DNA of 40,819 bases from JAHBNG01 sp039028975 (lineage in GTDB: Bacteria; Chloroflexota; Anaerolineae; Caldilineales; Caldilineaceae), in contig JBCCHB010000146.1 in the NCBI GenBank assembly GCA_039028975.1, positions 1 through 40,819 of the forward strand, in the 5' to 3' direction. Shown piece after piece: positions 25,347-34,626 of the stretch (within the stretch, counting starts at the first letter, position 1; every line of letters starts with the position of its first letter). Under the pieces are notes generated by a model that saw nothing but the letters and a program-made list of their open reading frames with translations, made no database searches and was not told the DNA's origin. The translations under genes and the position numbers were made by a program.

Positions 25347-28103
25347 ATGAAAATAGAACAGAATCCAATTTACCATATTGGGAGACGAATACAACGCCAA
25401 GAAATAGCCGCTAATGATGCCATTGCTGAGATAATCAGGCAATGCAAAACAGGCCATGTAACGCTACACCATGTTTTGGGGTGCCATAAGTATGTTAATA
25501 CGATAGCTGGATCAGGCGGGGAAGAAACTATTGAACAAATAGAACGATCACTGACTCTTGCTACGCTCAATTGCAATGCAGCCAACGTTCTAAAGCATGA
25601 AAAATTGCTGGGCAATTGCCATAAAATGCTCGGCGGTCTTTATCTAAGAAATCATGATCTAGTTCTTGCACGCACCCACTATCAACAAGCATTGCTCATT
25701 TTTCAATCAGATCCAGCATTATGCATCATTGTTGTCCAAATCCGGCTTGAGTTGGGCGAAATTGAGGAGCAACTAGGCAATTTAGATGATGCCCTTGTGC
25801 ATTATGACATCGTCGCAACAATAGCACCGTCATTAAACCGTCCTGATATTGAAAGTGATGCCCAGACTTGCTTAGGTAACATTTATTTTGCCCAGGGAAA
25901 CGTTGAGGATGCGTCTCTAGCCTTTTATGAATCGCTACACATTATCCGAACGGCAAAAGAAGCAGAGTTAGAGGCATCAACATCTCAAAACGTCGAGCAA
26001 ATCAGTTACCAAAATGCACTCATGAGGAATGAAGCGGCTGCATTGGGCAACTTGGGACGCGTTCACTATTATCTTGGGGATATTGAAGAAGCAAAAAGGC
26101 ACCATGAGCAGGCGATTGAGTTGTGTCAAGAGGTCGGGCATCGTAGAGGTGAAGGACGCCAGCTTGGTAGTTTGGGGAGTCTTTTGATTAGCTTAGGAAA
26201 ATATGATCAGGCCGAGGAGAAATTACAAGAGGCGTTGACGATTGCCGAAGAATACAATGATTCTGCCCATCAATATAAGCAGCTTGCCCGGTTAGGGAAC
26301 TTAGCTCAGGCTAAAGCTAATCAAGCCAAAGATGTTAAGCGAGCAACCATCGAATTAACAATGGCTGAACGTCGATATCTAGCGGCCAAAGATCTTGCCC
26401 ATGAACACAAGAACGCTCGAGGCAAAGGAGAACAATTGATCAATATTGGTCGCATTCTTTTTCAACAACAGTTGTACAAAGAGGCTTGCCAATGCTACCA
26501 ACAAGCTCTAAAGCTAACGATTGGAATTCAATCCGTACAGTGGCGCGTTCGGTATGCCTTGGGCAATTTATACATGATTGTAGGGCAAATTGATGATGCT
26601 TTCAACGACTATCAAGAAGCGATTCAGATCGTTGAAAACCAGCGCTACCAACTGCATATTGAATCGCGCACCCAGTTCTGGCAGGAGAAATCAGCACTTT
26701 ATAAAGCAATGGTGCTTTGTTGTTTGCAGTTGGGGATGTGGTGGGAGGCGCTGGCTTATACCGAATTGGCCAAGACGAGATATTTGGCGGATATGATGCA
26801 AGAAGGTAAGTCGAGCGATAAGAAGCCTTTATCAGTCCACGATACGATTCGGACAATCAAAAATACGCTAAATTCGCTACTACCAGAGAGCGCGATCATT
26901 GTCTTCAACGTGACCAGAGACGAGACAGTAATCTTTGTTGCTCTTCCCGAAACCCCAAAGAGTAATAAGCAGGAATTAGATAACCAGTGGTATGTCGCTG
27001 GCAATTTATATGTAAAACGCGTTCAGGGGTTTGGTGATCGGGGGTTGAAAGATCTTCTAATTTTCACAGATGATGCCACGAATAAAATCGGAGGTTACTT
27101 AGGCGATTATTATGATCCCGATATTGAATGGAATGACACGCTTGAAGATACTATCATTGTTTTATCTCAAAAGCTACTCAGCCACGTTTGGCCGTTGCTT
27201 AATCAAATTTCAGTGCAACAGATCATTTTTATACCGAACCTGGAACTTTCGTTGTTGCCACTACATGCCTGTTTTCAGACAGAGGAAGTGGATAATTTCC
27301 GGTTTATTGAGCGATTCGAGGTAATCTATATTCCAAGCTTTTACATGCTCGGACAGTGTATGGATAGCGGCAATAAACGAATCGACAAGCCATCTCGGTT
27401 ACTCGCCATTTCTGACCCCACAAGTAATCTGATCTATGGTGATCTAGAGGTTAATTTAATCAAAGAACATGTTGTGGATGCTCACGTATTAGAGAACAAC
27501 CCTGTACACCAACCGACGTCGGATTTTGTATTTGACAGTGCCTATCGTTATAATCTTCTCCATTTTTCCTGCCATGGCTATTTCAACCTATCTCAAGTAC
27601 ATGACTCCTTTTTACAATTGTTCCCAGAAAATTTGACGTTGAACGATCTCCTCAGAGAAAGGCTCCATTTGCCGAATACATGGCTTGTGGTGATGAGTGC
27701 CTGTGAGACAGGGTTGGTCATGCCCAATGATTTGGCCGATGAATATATCAGTTTTCCGGCAGGAATCCTTTTGGCTGGTGTCCCAACTGTAATCAGTACT
27801 CTATGGGGCGTGGACGAGTACGCGACGGCGTTGCTCATGAACCGATTTTATGAGAACTTGTGCGACGATCTCTCGATTGGGGAATCACTAGTTGAGGCGC
27901 AAATGTGGCTATGCAATCTTTCTGCTGCCAGTGCGGTCCAACTCACTGAAAATTTTTGTCGGGTATATCAAAAAAAGGATAAGAAAATATATTCGATTTG
28001 TGAAAAGATGCGTCAATACCTGAGCAAACAAGCGACGACTGCAAAACCCTTTGCTCACCCCTATTATTGGGCGGCCTTTGTAATTACTGGCAAAGCCGCC
28101 TAA
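25347..28103 (+). CDS. TPR-CHAT protein (caspase-like peptidase with TPR sensor region)
   Basis: A 918-residue protein. Residues ~60-480 are tetratricopeptide repeats (for example NEAAALGNLGRVHYYLGDIEEAKRHHEQAIEL). The C-terminal part (~530-915) is a CHAT domain: His743 in LLHFSCHGYF and Cys786 in VVMSACETGL form the caspase-like dyad, followed by FPAGILLAGVPTVISTLWGVDE, typical of the family. TPR-CHAT proteins include the Craspase/TPR-CHAT peptidase of type III-E CRISPR systems, but no Cas genes are seen here. The ATG at 25347 was chosen because the longer TTG frame starts inside a repeat element. It is convergent with the propeller-EAD gene. Substrate and activating signal are unknown. Confidence 0.9.
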   Translation: MKIEQNPIYHIGRRIQRQEIAANDAIAEIIRQCKTGHVTLHHVLGCHKYVNTIAGSGGEETIEQIERSLTLATLNCNAANVLKHEKLLGNCHKMLGGLYLRNHDLVLARTHYQQALLIFQSDPALCIIVVQIRLELGEIEEQLGNLDDALVHYDIVATIAPSLNRPDIESDAQTCLGNIYFAQGNVEDASLAFYESLHIIRTAKEAELEASTSQNVEQISYQNALMRNEAAALGNLGRVHYYLGDIEEAKRHHEQAIELCQEVGHRRGEGRQLGSLGSLLISLGKYDQAEEKLQEALTIAEEYNDSAHQYKQLARLGNLAQAKANQAKDVKRATIELTMAERRYLAAKDLAHEHKNARGKGEQLINIGRILFQQQLYKEACQCYQQALKLTIGIQSVQWRVRYALGNLYMIVGQIDDAFNDYQEAIQIVENQRYQLHIESRTQFWQEKSALYKAMVLCCLQLGMWWEALAYTELAKTRYLADMMQEGKSSDKKPLSVHDTIRTIKNTLNSLLPESAIIVFNVTRDETVIFVALPETPKSNKQELDNQWYVAGNLYVKRVQGFGDRGLKDLLIFTDDATNKIGGYLGDYYDPDIEWNDTLEDTIIVLSQKLLSHVWPLLNQISVQQIIFIPNLELSLLPLHACFQTEEVDNFRFIERFEVIYIPSFYMLGQCMDSGNKRIDKPSRLLAISDPTSNLIYGDLEVNLIKEHVVDAHVLENNPVHQPTSDFVFDSAYRYNLLHFSCHGYFNLSQVHDSFLQLFPENLTLNDLLRERLHLPNTWLVVMSACETGLVMPNDLADEYISFPAGILLAGVPTVISTLWGVDEYATALLMNRFYENLCDDLSIGESLVEAQMWLCNLSAASAVQLTENFCRVYQKKDKKIYSICEKMRQYLSKQATTAKPFAHPYYWAAFVITGKAA

Positions 28104-28188
28104 TAAGTGGATACGTCCCATTTTTGAGGACCAGGTCGAGTGCGTGTGACAAGTCTATCTGAGTATCCTTAAATATGTGGTCCGCACC

Positions 28189-30033
28189 CTACTGACATTG
28201 GTAGGTAGACAAATCGACTTTGTTTTGCGCTGCCATCTGCTGGATTCCTGCATATAAATCTCCTAGCCGATGAAGGCGCTGCATACGTCTGACGAGTTCA
28301 CGAACCTTGCCTTGTCGACTTTCTCCTCCCAAATCCTCATATTCAATTTCGATGCGAAAACAGAGCGTGCGCAATTCTTCTGTGTCCAAGAGCGCTAGCA
28401 TCAGATCAAACAGACGAAGTGCATCTGGCTCAAATTCATGGTCTAGACCGGAGCTGAAAATCTCTAGCTCTACAGCTCCGGCAACTTGCGCTGGTTCTTT
28501 GCGGGAACGTGTATGGATTCGAGCGCTGCCCATATTATCTCCATCATACAGAACATGAACAATGATACTTATACGACCTCGTTTTTTGGGTCTAAGGTGA
28601 AAGAAAAAAATTGGTGAGTCGAGTCCGCGATAGAGACGAATAGAGGGGTCTGGGGCCTCATCAATTTCACAATCCGGTGCATTGAGTTGAATGCGCAGCT
28701 GTATATAGTCCTGTGTTCTCGGCCAGTCCAGCAGCATCGTGTTTGATCGTACCAAAGTTAGCTCTTCTTCACTTATCTGCGCTGAAGTAGGTTGCCGCAC
28801 GGCCACAGCTAGGATAAAGCTATGCCCAATAAAAACTTCCTTCGGAACAGCCGCATCAAGGCGTAATTGCTCGGGTCTGGCCGTCACAGATGGGTATAAG
28901 GGCAAGTTTGAGAGTAGCGAATTAATAAATCCTTTTTGACCAAATGGAGTCTCAGATGCGTTACCTGAATCGTCCTCACTTGTAACTATTTTCGTGAGCG
29001 CATCTTTTGACGGAACTTGAGTATAGTAGAGCGAACCATCCTTCGTCCCAACAATAAAATGTGATCCTGTTGTTGAAATGGCGGCACTATTTATACTGTT
29101 GTTATGAGGCGTTTCATACAAAATCTCCCCGCTCTTGTCCAAAATATAGACGCTGCCTGTATACGTCCTGGTCATTACAGGAAATCCGCTCTCACCAACT
29201 GCCGTGTCAATCACGGCTGCGTCAACTTCATGATGCCACAATAATTGACCGCTGTGATCGTATTGGTATAGATCTCCCTCTTTCCTGCCACAGCCGACCA
29301 GCAGAGTTTTCTCTTCCGAGTTGATTGTTACGGACCAGATTTTGTCCGCAACAGGCGCTTTCCACAGCAGCTTCCCTCGGCCATCAAGGTTGTATACCCA
29401 TCCATCACTATCACCCACTACAATATTTGTACCATCGTCGGACACGTCCAATGCAGCGACAATTCCGCGTGTTTGATACGTTGCCACTGGTACACCATCA
29501 TGGCCTAGAATATATGCTTGATTGGTGCCAGCATACACGGCAACAACATAACCTTCAGCAGAGAGTGCAACTCCTCCATGTTCCGTATATGGCCCGATAC
29601 CAGATAACTGTTGCTGGTTTAGTTCACCGCCTAATTCATTGAATAGACGTAGCTGCCGAGTGGAGGTTATGACGGCAATCGTACGACCGTCGGCAGAGAG
29701 TGCCAATCCTAAAACCGAAGTTGTCAAATTCTTCTGCCAACGTAATGATCCACTGGGATCGAAACAAAAAATTCCACACTTATCTTGCCCCCATAATTGT
29801 CGACTATTTGTTCCGATGACTGCCGTTTCGCCATTACGACTCAACCCTACTTGCCAAGCGATGTTATCAAAATTGCTTTTCCATCGTAAAGCACCGCTTC
29901 CATCTAAACAAACAACCCGTTTGTCTGATAATCCAGCAAGTACAGTATCACCATTAGCTGCTATGCAGACAGTAGTAATGCTCTGTCCGATATGATATTT
30001 CCAAGTCTGTATATTTATGTTGCTAGCGGTCAT
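28189..30033 (-). CDS. Beta-propeller / beta-sandwich / effector-associated (EAD) protein
   Basis: A 614-residue cytoplasmic protein. Residues ~1-345 are WD40/PQQ-like propeller blades (VALSAEGYVVAVYAG, LDVSDDGTNIVVGDSDGWVY, SINSAAISTTGSHFIVGTKDGSLY). Residues ~385-530 look like a beta-sandwich (VFIGHSFILAVAVRQ ... FFFHLRPKKRGRISI). Residues ~545-605 are an effector-associated, death-fold-like domain: LLDTEELRTLCFRIEIEYED and the K-VRELVRRMQR segment. The same EAD occurs in the CHAT/kinase-like protein of this operon, even with matching DNA around the LRTLCF codons. This implies recruitment through EAD-EAD contacts, with the propeller as sensor or scaffold. It lies 134 nt after the small Trypco-like gene, with a hairpin between. 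Domain name by recognition only; its EAD number is not assigned. Confidence 0.8.
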   Translation of the reverse strand: MTASNINIQTWKYHIGQSITTVCIAANGDTVLAGLSDKRVVCLDGSGALRWKSNFDNIAWQVGLSRNGETAVIGTNSRQLWGQDKCGIFCFDPSGSLRWQKNLTTSVLGLALSADGRTIAVITSTRQLRLFNELGGELNQQQLSGIGPYTEHGGVALSAEGYVVAVYAGTNQAYILGHDGVPVATYQTRGIVAALDVSDDGTNIVVGDSDGWVYNLDGRGKLLWKAPVADKIWSVTINSEEKTLLVGCGRKEGDLYQYDHSGQLLWHHEVDAAVIDTAVGESGFPVMTRTYTGSVYILDKSGEILYETPHNNSINSAAISTTGSHFIVGTKDGSLYYTQVPSKDALTKIVTSEDDSGNASETPFGQKGFINSLLSNLPLYPSVTARPEQLRLDAAVPKEVFIGHSFILAVAVRQPTSAQISEEELTLVRSNTMLLDWPRTQDYIQLRIQLNAPDCEIDEAPDPSIRLYRGLDSPIFFFHLRPKKRGRISIIVHVLYDGDNMGSARIHTRSRKEPAQVAGAVELEIFSSGLDHEFEPDALRLFDLMLALLDTEELRTLCFRIEIEYEDLGGESRQGKVRELVRRMQRLHRLGDLYAGIQQMAAQNKVDLSTYQCQ

Positions 30034-30130
30034 TTATCGATTCCATAATAATTCGGATTCTTTAGTTCGATATTCATTTTAGAGAACATCCGTCTCTTCA
30101 TAGTATCTGCTAAGCTGTTTAGCGGTTAAC

Positions 30131-30163
30131 AACATGGCTCCTTTTCTGGAAGGAGTCTATGTT
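30131..30163 (-). terminator. Hairpin after the Trypco-like gene
   Basis: AACATGGCTCCTT and AAGGAGTCTATGTT form an imperfect stem a few bases after the stop of the 107-aa gene (minus strand). It has no long T run, so it may only lower expression of, or protect, the propeller-EAD gene downstream. Confidence 0.45.
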
Positions 30164-30166
30164 CTT

Positions 30167-30490
30167 TTACTCTGGAGTTGAAGGAATCTTAGTGGTTAAG
30201 GTAACTTTCATTGTATTCGTCTTATTTGCCTCACCACTGATATTATAAAAAAGATAATTTATACCTCCAGAAGCTTTAATATCTAGGGTTCCACTAATTT
30301 CAATTTGCAACTCACCCTCTGAATCCAACGAGTCGCGAACTACATTTTTCACTGATTCCAGTATATCCTTAAGTTGTACGGCTATTTTCTCTTCACTACT
30401 ACCTAATGTCTCAAGGATCTCTGAGTCATTGAGCCGAACCGTTGATATATCATCAGTAGAGCCGAATGTTACAAATATTTGTAAACTCAT
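30167..30490 (-). CDS. Small Trypco-like protein (trypsin-co-occurring domain family)
   Basis: A 107-residue protein. A central helix (EKIAVQLKDILESVKNVVRDSL) is followed by two strands (GELQIEISGTLDIKASGG ... ANKTNTMKVTLTTKI). This is the layout of small Trypco-type proteins, where VEVEFGVKLSAEAG and a C-terminal EANFKVTLTW are typical; the likeness is by eye and moderate. Such small proteins sit next to trypsin- or CHAT-type peptidases and EAD proteins in bacterial conflict systems. The ATG at 30490 is supported by AGGAGC, which overlaps the stop codon of the upstream CHAT gene, so translation is probably coupled. Its role may be as adaptor, cofactor or substrate of the neighbouring peptidase. 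Confidence 0.65.
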   Translation of the reverse strand: MSLQIFVTFGSTDDISTVRLNDSEILETLGSSEEKIAVQLKDILESVKNVVRDSLDSEGELQIEISGTLDIKASGGINYLFYNISGEANKTNTMKVTLTTKIPSTPE

Positions 30491-30501
30491 GGCATTAGCT
30501 C

Positions 30502-31611
30502 CTATGTACTTTTGCTCACAATTGGACACAGCTTGCATGTGAATGGATTACCATACAAACAATACAATAACCAAAATGGGTTTTCACGATGCGCATTTGA
30601 TTTTGCAAATGACATCGCTTCGCCAACGGTCGAACCTTCTAGAAACTTTTTATAGAATTGTTCAGCAAATTCAATTGCATATTTAGTTGGGACTAGCCCA
30701 AGGGTACCGATATATGCGTCGGCTCCTTTCTTGTAGAATTCCCAGCCAAAATTGCGTAACACACCTAGTAATGGCCCAGACCGTCCAGATGTGCAGGCAT
30801 TGGCAAAGATAACGCTATTTGAGACATCTCCTAAACTGTATAGGTCCAAAACATCCAAATTATCGACTGGGGAGTTTTTATTACCGCCTACCTGCAAGCT
30901 GGGGCTAGACTTAATACTGCCATGGCAAGTAAAATGGATCAAATCGGCAGTTTCCATGGCTTGAAGTATAGTATAAATTTTTTGACATTTTTTTGTTTCA
31001 ACGATCGACTTGTCGACAACGCAAAATAGTCGGTAGATCCGCTCTACTGACGAGTCTGTCAAATCGCCTCCAATAACATTTACTACTTTTGAAATTCTCT
31101 TTCCTTTCTCTTTCTTAATTAGCTTGTCTGCGTGCGTGTAGCCTGAACGTTCTGGAATTTTGGGAATTCGTGCCAAGTTAAACTTTTCACCCCAAAAACC
31201 ATAACCATCATACATCAATTCCCATGGGATCCGCTCTTCATTGGAACCGATATAGATGACTGAACTTTCTGGCCATTTAGAAGCATGATTCTTCAACTCG
31301 ACTGGCAAAAATCGTTCATAAAGATCCTGTCCTAGCCCTCTCATACCCAGCCAGAGGCTCTCTAGCTCTTTTGGGCATAACCTATCGCGTTCCACACTTA
31401 TCTTTAAAATACGATCCAAATCTTGCCAAAATTTTTCCAAGTTTGGCAGTTGGTTGATGGATACATTTCCTCCGTCTGAAGGGAGATCATTTGGTTTCAT
31501 AATCCAATAATGTATGCCGCTGTTCTCATGTAAGTCGGCGAGAATTGTTGCAGTTGGAGGCTCAACCTTCTTCAGGTTTACATGTTCGTAAGCAACGCTA
31601 TTTACTGGCAT
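30502..31611 (-). CDS. CHAT domain caspase-like peptidase
   Basis: A 369-residue protein that is mostly CHAT domain. His230 (LIHFTCHGSI) and Cys273 (IFANACTSGRSG) form the predicted dyad; IPWELMYDGYGFWG (residues ~128-141) is the conserved entry to the domain, and GADAYIGTLGLVP follows the active site. The N-terminal ~110 residues are not recognised. Its start overlaps the end of the upstream CHAT/kinase-like gene by 14 nt, and the Trypco-like gene starts 11 nt after its end: clear signs of an operon with coupled translation. It carries no EAD itself, so it may be brought to its partners through the Trypco-like protein or its N-terminus. Confidence 0.88.
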   Translation of the reverse strand: MPVNSVAYEHVNLKKVEPPTATILADLHENSGIHYWIMKPNDLPSDGGNVSINQLPNLEKFWQDLDRILKISVERDRLCPKELESLWLGMRGLGQDLYERFLPVELKNHASKWPESSVIYIGSNEERIPWELMYDGYGFWGEKFNLARIPKIPERSGYTHADKLIKKEKGKRISKVVNVIGGDLTDSSVERIYRLFCVVDKSIVETKKCQKIYTILQAMETADLIHFTCHGSIKSSPSLQVGGNKNSPVDNLDVLDLYSLGDVSNSVIFANACTSGRSGPLLGVLRNFGWEFYKKGADAYIGTLGLVPTKYAIEFAEQFYKKFLEGSTVGEAMSFAKSNAHRENPFWLLYCLYGNPFTCKLCPIVSKST

Positions 31612-34561
31612 TTTGCTTCTCCGTTTGGCTTACAATCTCTGAAGTGATAACTACATAACCTACCCGGGTTGCTTTATGATAGAATTCCACTTCAATCACG
31701 TGTCGTCCCAATTTATGTCCATTTAACTGAAATTCAACTCTTTCGGAATCGCTATTCAACGGGATCTTGAGATCGCGCCATGCCTTGTCAGCAATAAAAC
31801 CTTCTGAGGAAACCTTAACAAATATTATTGGAGAAAGTTGTCCTTCTGTATCGATTTCTATTGCATCAGGATTTCTGCTGCTTGGAATATCAGAAGGTAT
31901 TCCTTCAGCCCTAACAGGCCGCGATACGGTTAGTTGAATATTTAAGATAGCTATGCGGTTTATAATGGTGCGCTCAGGAAAGCTGACATTGATAAATCTC
32001 TTTAAGGGCAATGCTTCAGAAAAAAAGCTAGGTATATCTTGGATAGTATCTTCTTTTAAAGGGTTCCTTTTATTCGCACTTTGTCTATCATCACGGGATG
32101 AAATTTTCGCCGCTAGCTGTTCGAGTCTATTACTTCGCTGGAAAAGGCGTACTAATTCCCTTGCTTTTGCTGCTCTACCCTCTCCACGCAAATCGTCAAA
32201 CTCTACACTTAAGGCAAAGCAAAGCGTACGCAATTCTTCTAAATCAAATGTTTTCAGCAATGTTTGATGCAGTTTATGTGGATCAGTACTATCTTGAACA
32301 GATACGTCCACTAACGGAGAAACATCTTGCGCTTGCTTAGAATGGCGAGGATTATTCATTTGTAGCGCTTTTTGACCATGAGCCGTGACAGAAGTGTTTG
32401 ACACGATATCAAGTAATTCCCAATCCATCGCGCGACAATCCACATCATTCTCAATCAACCACAAAATCGTCGCCGCCCCCCAAAACGCGACCTCCTTGGG
32501 TCGATGCCCCATGGGGGCGTGGTCTAGGCTCTTAAATTTGAGCGAACCAGTCATGATTAGTGCTAACCCAGTGTAATACTCTTGCCACTGATTCGTGGTT
32601 GCCAGATATTCTCGCGCGGCGTTGCGAATGGTCACCAGCATCACATATGGTGTGACCAGAGCCGGATCAAGCTCTTTTGGCATCGCAAATTGCCCTTCCG
32701 AATGGGGTTCTGTTTGGGTCGCGCAATGAACCCAAAAATATAGCGTATAAATCGTCTCGGGCGGAAGTTGCGCGCGGAAGAGTGCTGCTGAAAGCGGATG
32801 GAGCAGCGTTTCCATCTCTAGCCGCAGCAAGTCGAGCAATACATGATCTTCTCGTGCGCTGGCACAATCAATAATATTTGTCGTACGCACATCTGGATTG
32901 ACAAGGACATTACCCATATTTAAATCGCCATGAATTGCGCCGATTTGAATTGTTTGAACTTCTACCATGAGGTCAGTCCACTTTACGAGAGGATTGGGCA
33001 AGTAAATGGTTGGGTCAGTCGGCAAAGTAAGGGAATGGGATGACAGATTATGGGGGTCTCTCAACGCCGACTGAGCGGAATCAGTTAATATGCTTTGGCG
33101 CGTGACCCGAATTCGACAAAGCACGGGATCGAGAAGCTGACCAGCGACAAATGACTTACCATCTGGCACTTGATATAACCTTACACGGTAAGAAGCTCGT
33201 CGACCTTCGGTAGTTAACGGCAAGTTTAATGTTAGGCTTCCTTCATTCGTGTCAACTTCAGTTACGACAAAGTTGCACACAGAGATCGTGACACCTTGCT
33301 CTAACTGTTGTAGGCTGGCATCTATCTCTGGGAGGTTATTCGCATCCAAAGTAAAAAAGTCTACGGCAAAACTACTCTCTGGACCATCACACCACGCGAG
33401 AAAATCCAACCCCAAGTTAATAGGCAGAATCTGGTCATAGCTATCTTGAAATTTACGTATCTCATGCACCAATGAACTTTGCCACAGAAAATATAATTGC
33501 TGGAATAATTGTTCCACCAGCACAAATTGAACGTCCTTGGCGGTAGCATTCATGCTATACATGCGAAGACTCTCAGTGCGAAAGAGCCCATTACCGGATA
33601 GAGCGTAGCGTACACCGCCAAAATGTAAGCCATCCTTATCCTGAAAGTATGTTGGAGTTCCATCTATTGGTACATAACCAGGCAACCGATATCGAGCATA
33701 GCTCTCAGAAACTTCCCATTCTTCTCGAATCAAATCGGCATTGCCAATTTTAACGACAGCGGGCAATTCGCGTACATTCGATTTTTGGTAAGGGGCAATC
33801 AGAAAGACTCGCGTCCCACTTTGCCCATCGCTAAATTCCTTATTGATATCAATTTTGTCATATCCATGAAACATAGAGTGTATGACTGATATAATATTTT
33901 CTGTTATGTTGGGAGACGCTAAGGCGACATCGCTGGGTTTTCCATCAAAGGTTACAACTGGCGGATATTTTGATTCACTGTGGTGATCTGAATCTACGGA
34001 GCGATCATAGAACTGCAAGACAGGGAGAGATTCTTGCGGGCATCCTTCAATTTCTAAAGATATGCAGCTAGTCTCGTAAGCTTCTGTAATGTTTATGCTT
34101 TGAGCGATAGCCTCGTAGAATGCTTCGGAGAACTTTAGCGCAAACTTATCCTCGACATTTGGCCCCATACCCACAACATAACGAGCAGGTCCAAGAAAAG
34201 CACTTGCATTAATCTGGGAATTACAGGAACTAAGAATAAGGCAGTCGATGGGCTGAAACATTTCAAAGAAGCGAGCCAAATGCTCGCTATCGACTTGCAT
34301 TGAGTTGCTGTGTTCATCTTCCAGTACTATGCCACCTGCATCTGTCCCGTGGCCAGAGAAATGAACAATGAATGGTCTATGTCTATACATGGCTCGTCGT
34401 ATGTCAGCAAACCGAACTGCTAATTCGGCTATGAATGTATATGTGACAGAGCCGTTATTCAGCGCTCGATAGATATCCCGGATCTCTTTATCGAATCGAA
34501 TGCGCTCTGTATCTTCAGGATTGGCAGCAAAAAACAGTATTGTCTTCTTTGGACTATGCAT
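31598..34561 (-). CDS. CHAT / kinase-like / EAD / beta-sandwich multidomain protein
   Basis: A 987-residue protein. Residues 1-190 are a short CHAT-type domain (KTILFFAANPEDTERIRFDKE ... His71 in VHFSGHG, Cys113 in LILSSCNSQ). Residues ~220-720 resemble an aminoglycoside-phosphotransferase-type kinase: Lys271 (AVVKIG), catalytic loop HGDLNMGN (544-551) and metal Asp565 (IIDCA), with a beta-rich insert at ~420-492. Residues 764-822 are the EAD (FDLEELRTLCF ... ARELVRLFQR), and ~855-975 a beta-sandwich. The kinase-like part may match a 'ternary complex associated domain' of conflict systems. The ATG at 34561 follows AAAAGG by 6 nt and beats one 21 nt upstream that lacks a site. It starts 65 nt after the AAA ATPase gene. 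Confidence 0.82.
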   Translation of the reverse strand: MHSPKKTILFFAANPEDTERIRFDKEIRDIYRALNNGSVTYTFIAELAVRFADIRRAMYRHRPFIVHFSGHGTDAGGIVLEDEHSNSMQVDSEHLARFFEMFQPIDCLILSSCNSQINASAFLGPARYVVGMGPNVEDKFALKFSEAFYEAIAQSINITEAYETSCISLEIEGCPQESLPVLQFYDRSVDSDHHSESKYPPVVTFDGKPSDVALASPNITENIISVIHSMFHGYDKIDINKEFSDGQSGTRVFLIAPYQKSNVRELPAVVKIGNADLIREEWEVSESYARYRLPGYVPIDGTPTYFQDKDGLHFGGVRYALSGNGLFRTESLRMYSMNATAKDVQFVLVEQLFQQLYFLWQSSLVHEIRKFQDSYDQILPINLGLDFLAWCDGPESSFAVDFFTLDANNLPEIDASLQQLEQGVTISVCNFVVTEVDTNEGSLTLNLPLTTEGRRASYRVRLYQVPDGKSFVAGQLLDPVLCRIRVTRQSILTDSAQSALRDPHNLSSHSLTLPTDPTIYLPNPLVKWTDLMVEVQTIQIGAIHGDLNMGNVLVNPDVRTTNIIDCASAREDHVLLDLLRLEMETLLHPLSAALFRAQLPPETIYTLYFWVHCATQTEPHSEGQFAMPKELDPALVTPYVMLVTIRNAAREYLATTNQWQEYYTGLALIMTGSLKFKSLDHAPMGHRPKEVAFWGAATILWLIENDVDCRAMDWELLDIVSNTSVTAHGQKALQMNNPRHSKQAQDVSPLVDVSVQDSTDPHKLHQTLLKTFDLEELRTLCFALSVEFDDLRGEGRAAKARELVRLFQRSNRLEQLAAKISSRDDRQSANKRNPLKEDTIQDIPSFFSEALPLKRFINVSFPERTIINRIAILNIQLTVSRPVRAEGIPSDIPSSRNPDAIEIDTEGQLSPIIFVKVSSEGFIADKAWRDLKIPLNSDSERVEFQLNGHKLGRHVIEVEFYHKATRVGYVVITSEIVSQTEKQNASK

Positions 34562-34626
34562 GGCAAACCTTTTATGTTTCATTAGAACTTTTGATAATCA
34601 GTAGATCGCAGCGACCAACTGAGGTA

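Noticed and set aside
25347..28103. Membership of a type III-E CRISPR system (Craspase) for the TPR-CHAT protein
   Set aside because: No cas gene, no repeat-spacer array and no gRAMP-like protein are in the window.
28109..28168. GGATAC...GTATCC as a shared terminator between the convergent TPR-CHAT and propeller-EAD genes
   Set aside because: Arms are only 6 bp with a 48-base loop and no T run; too weak to call.
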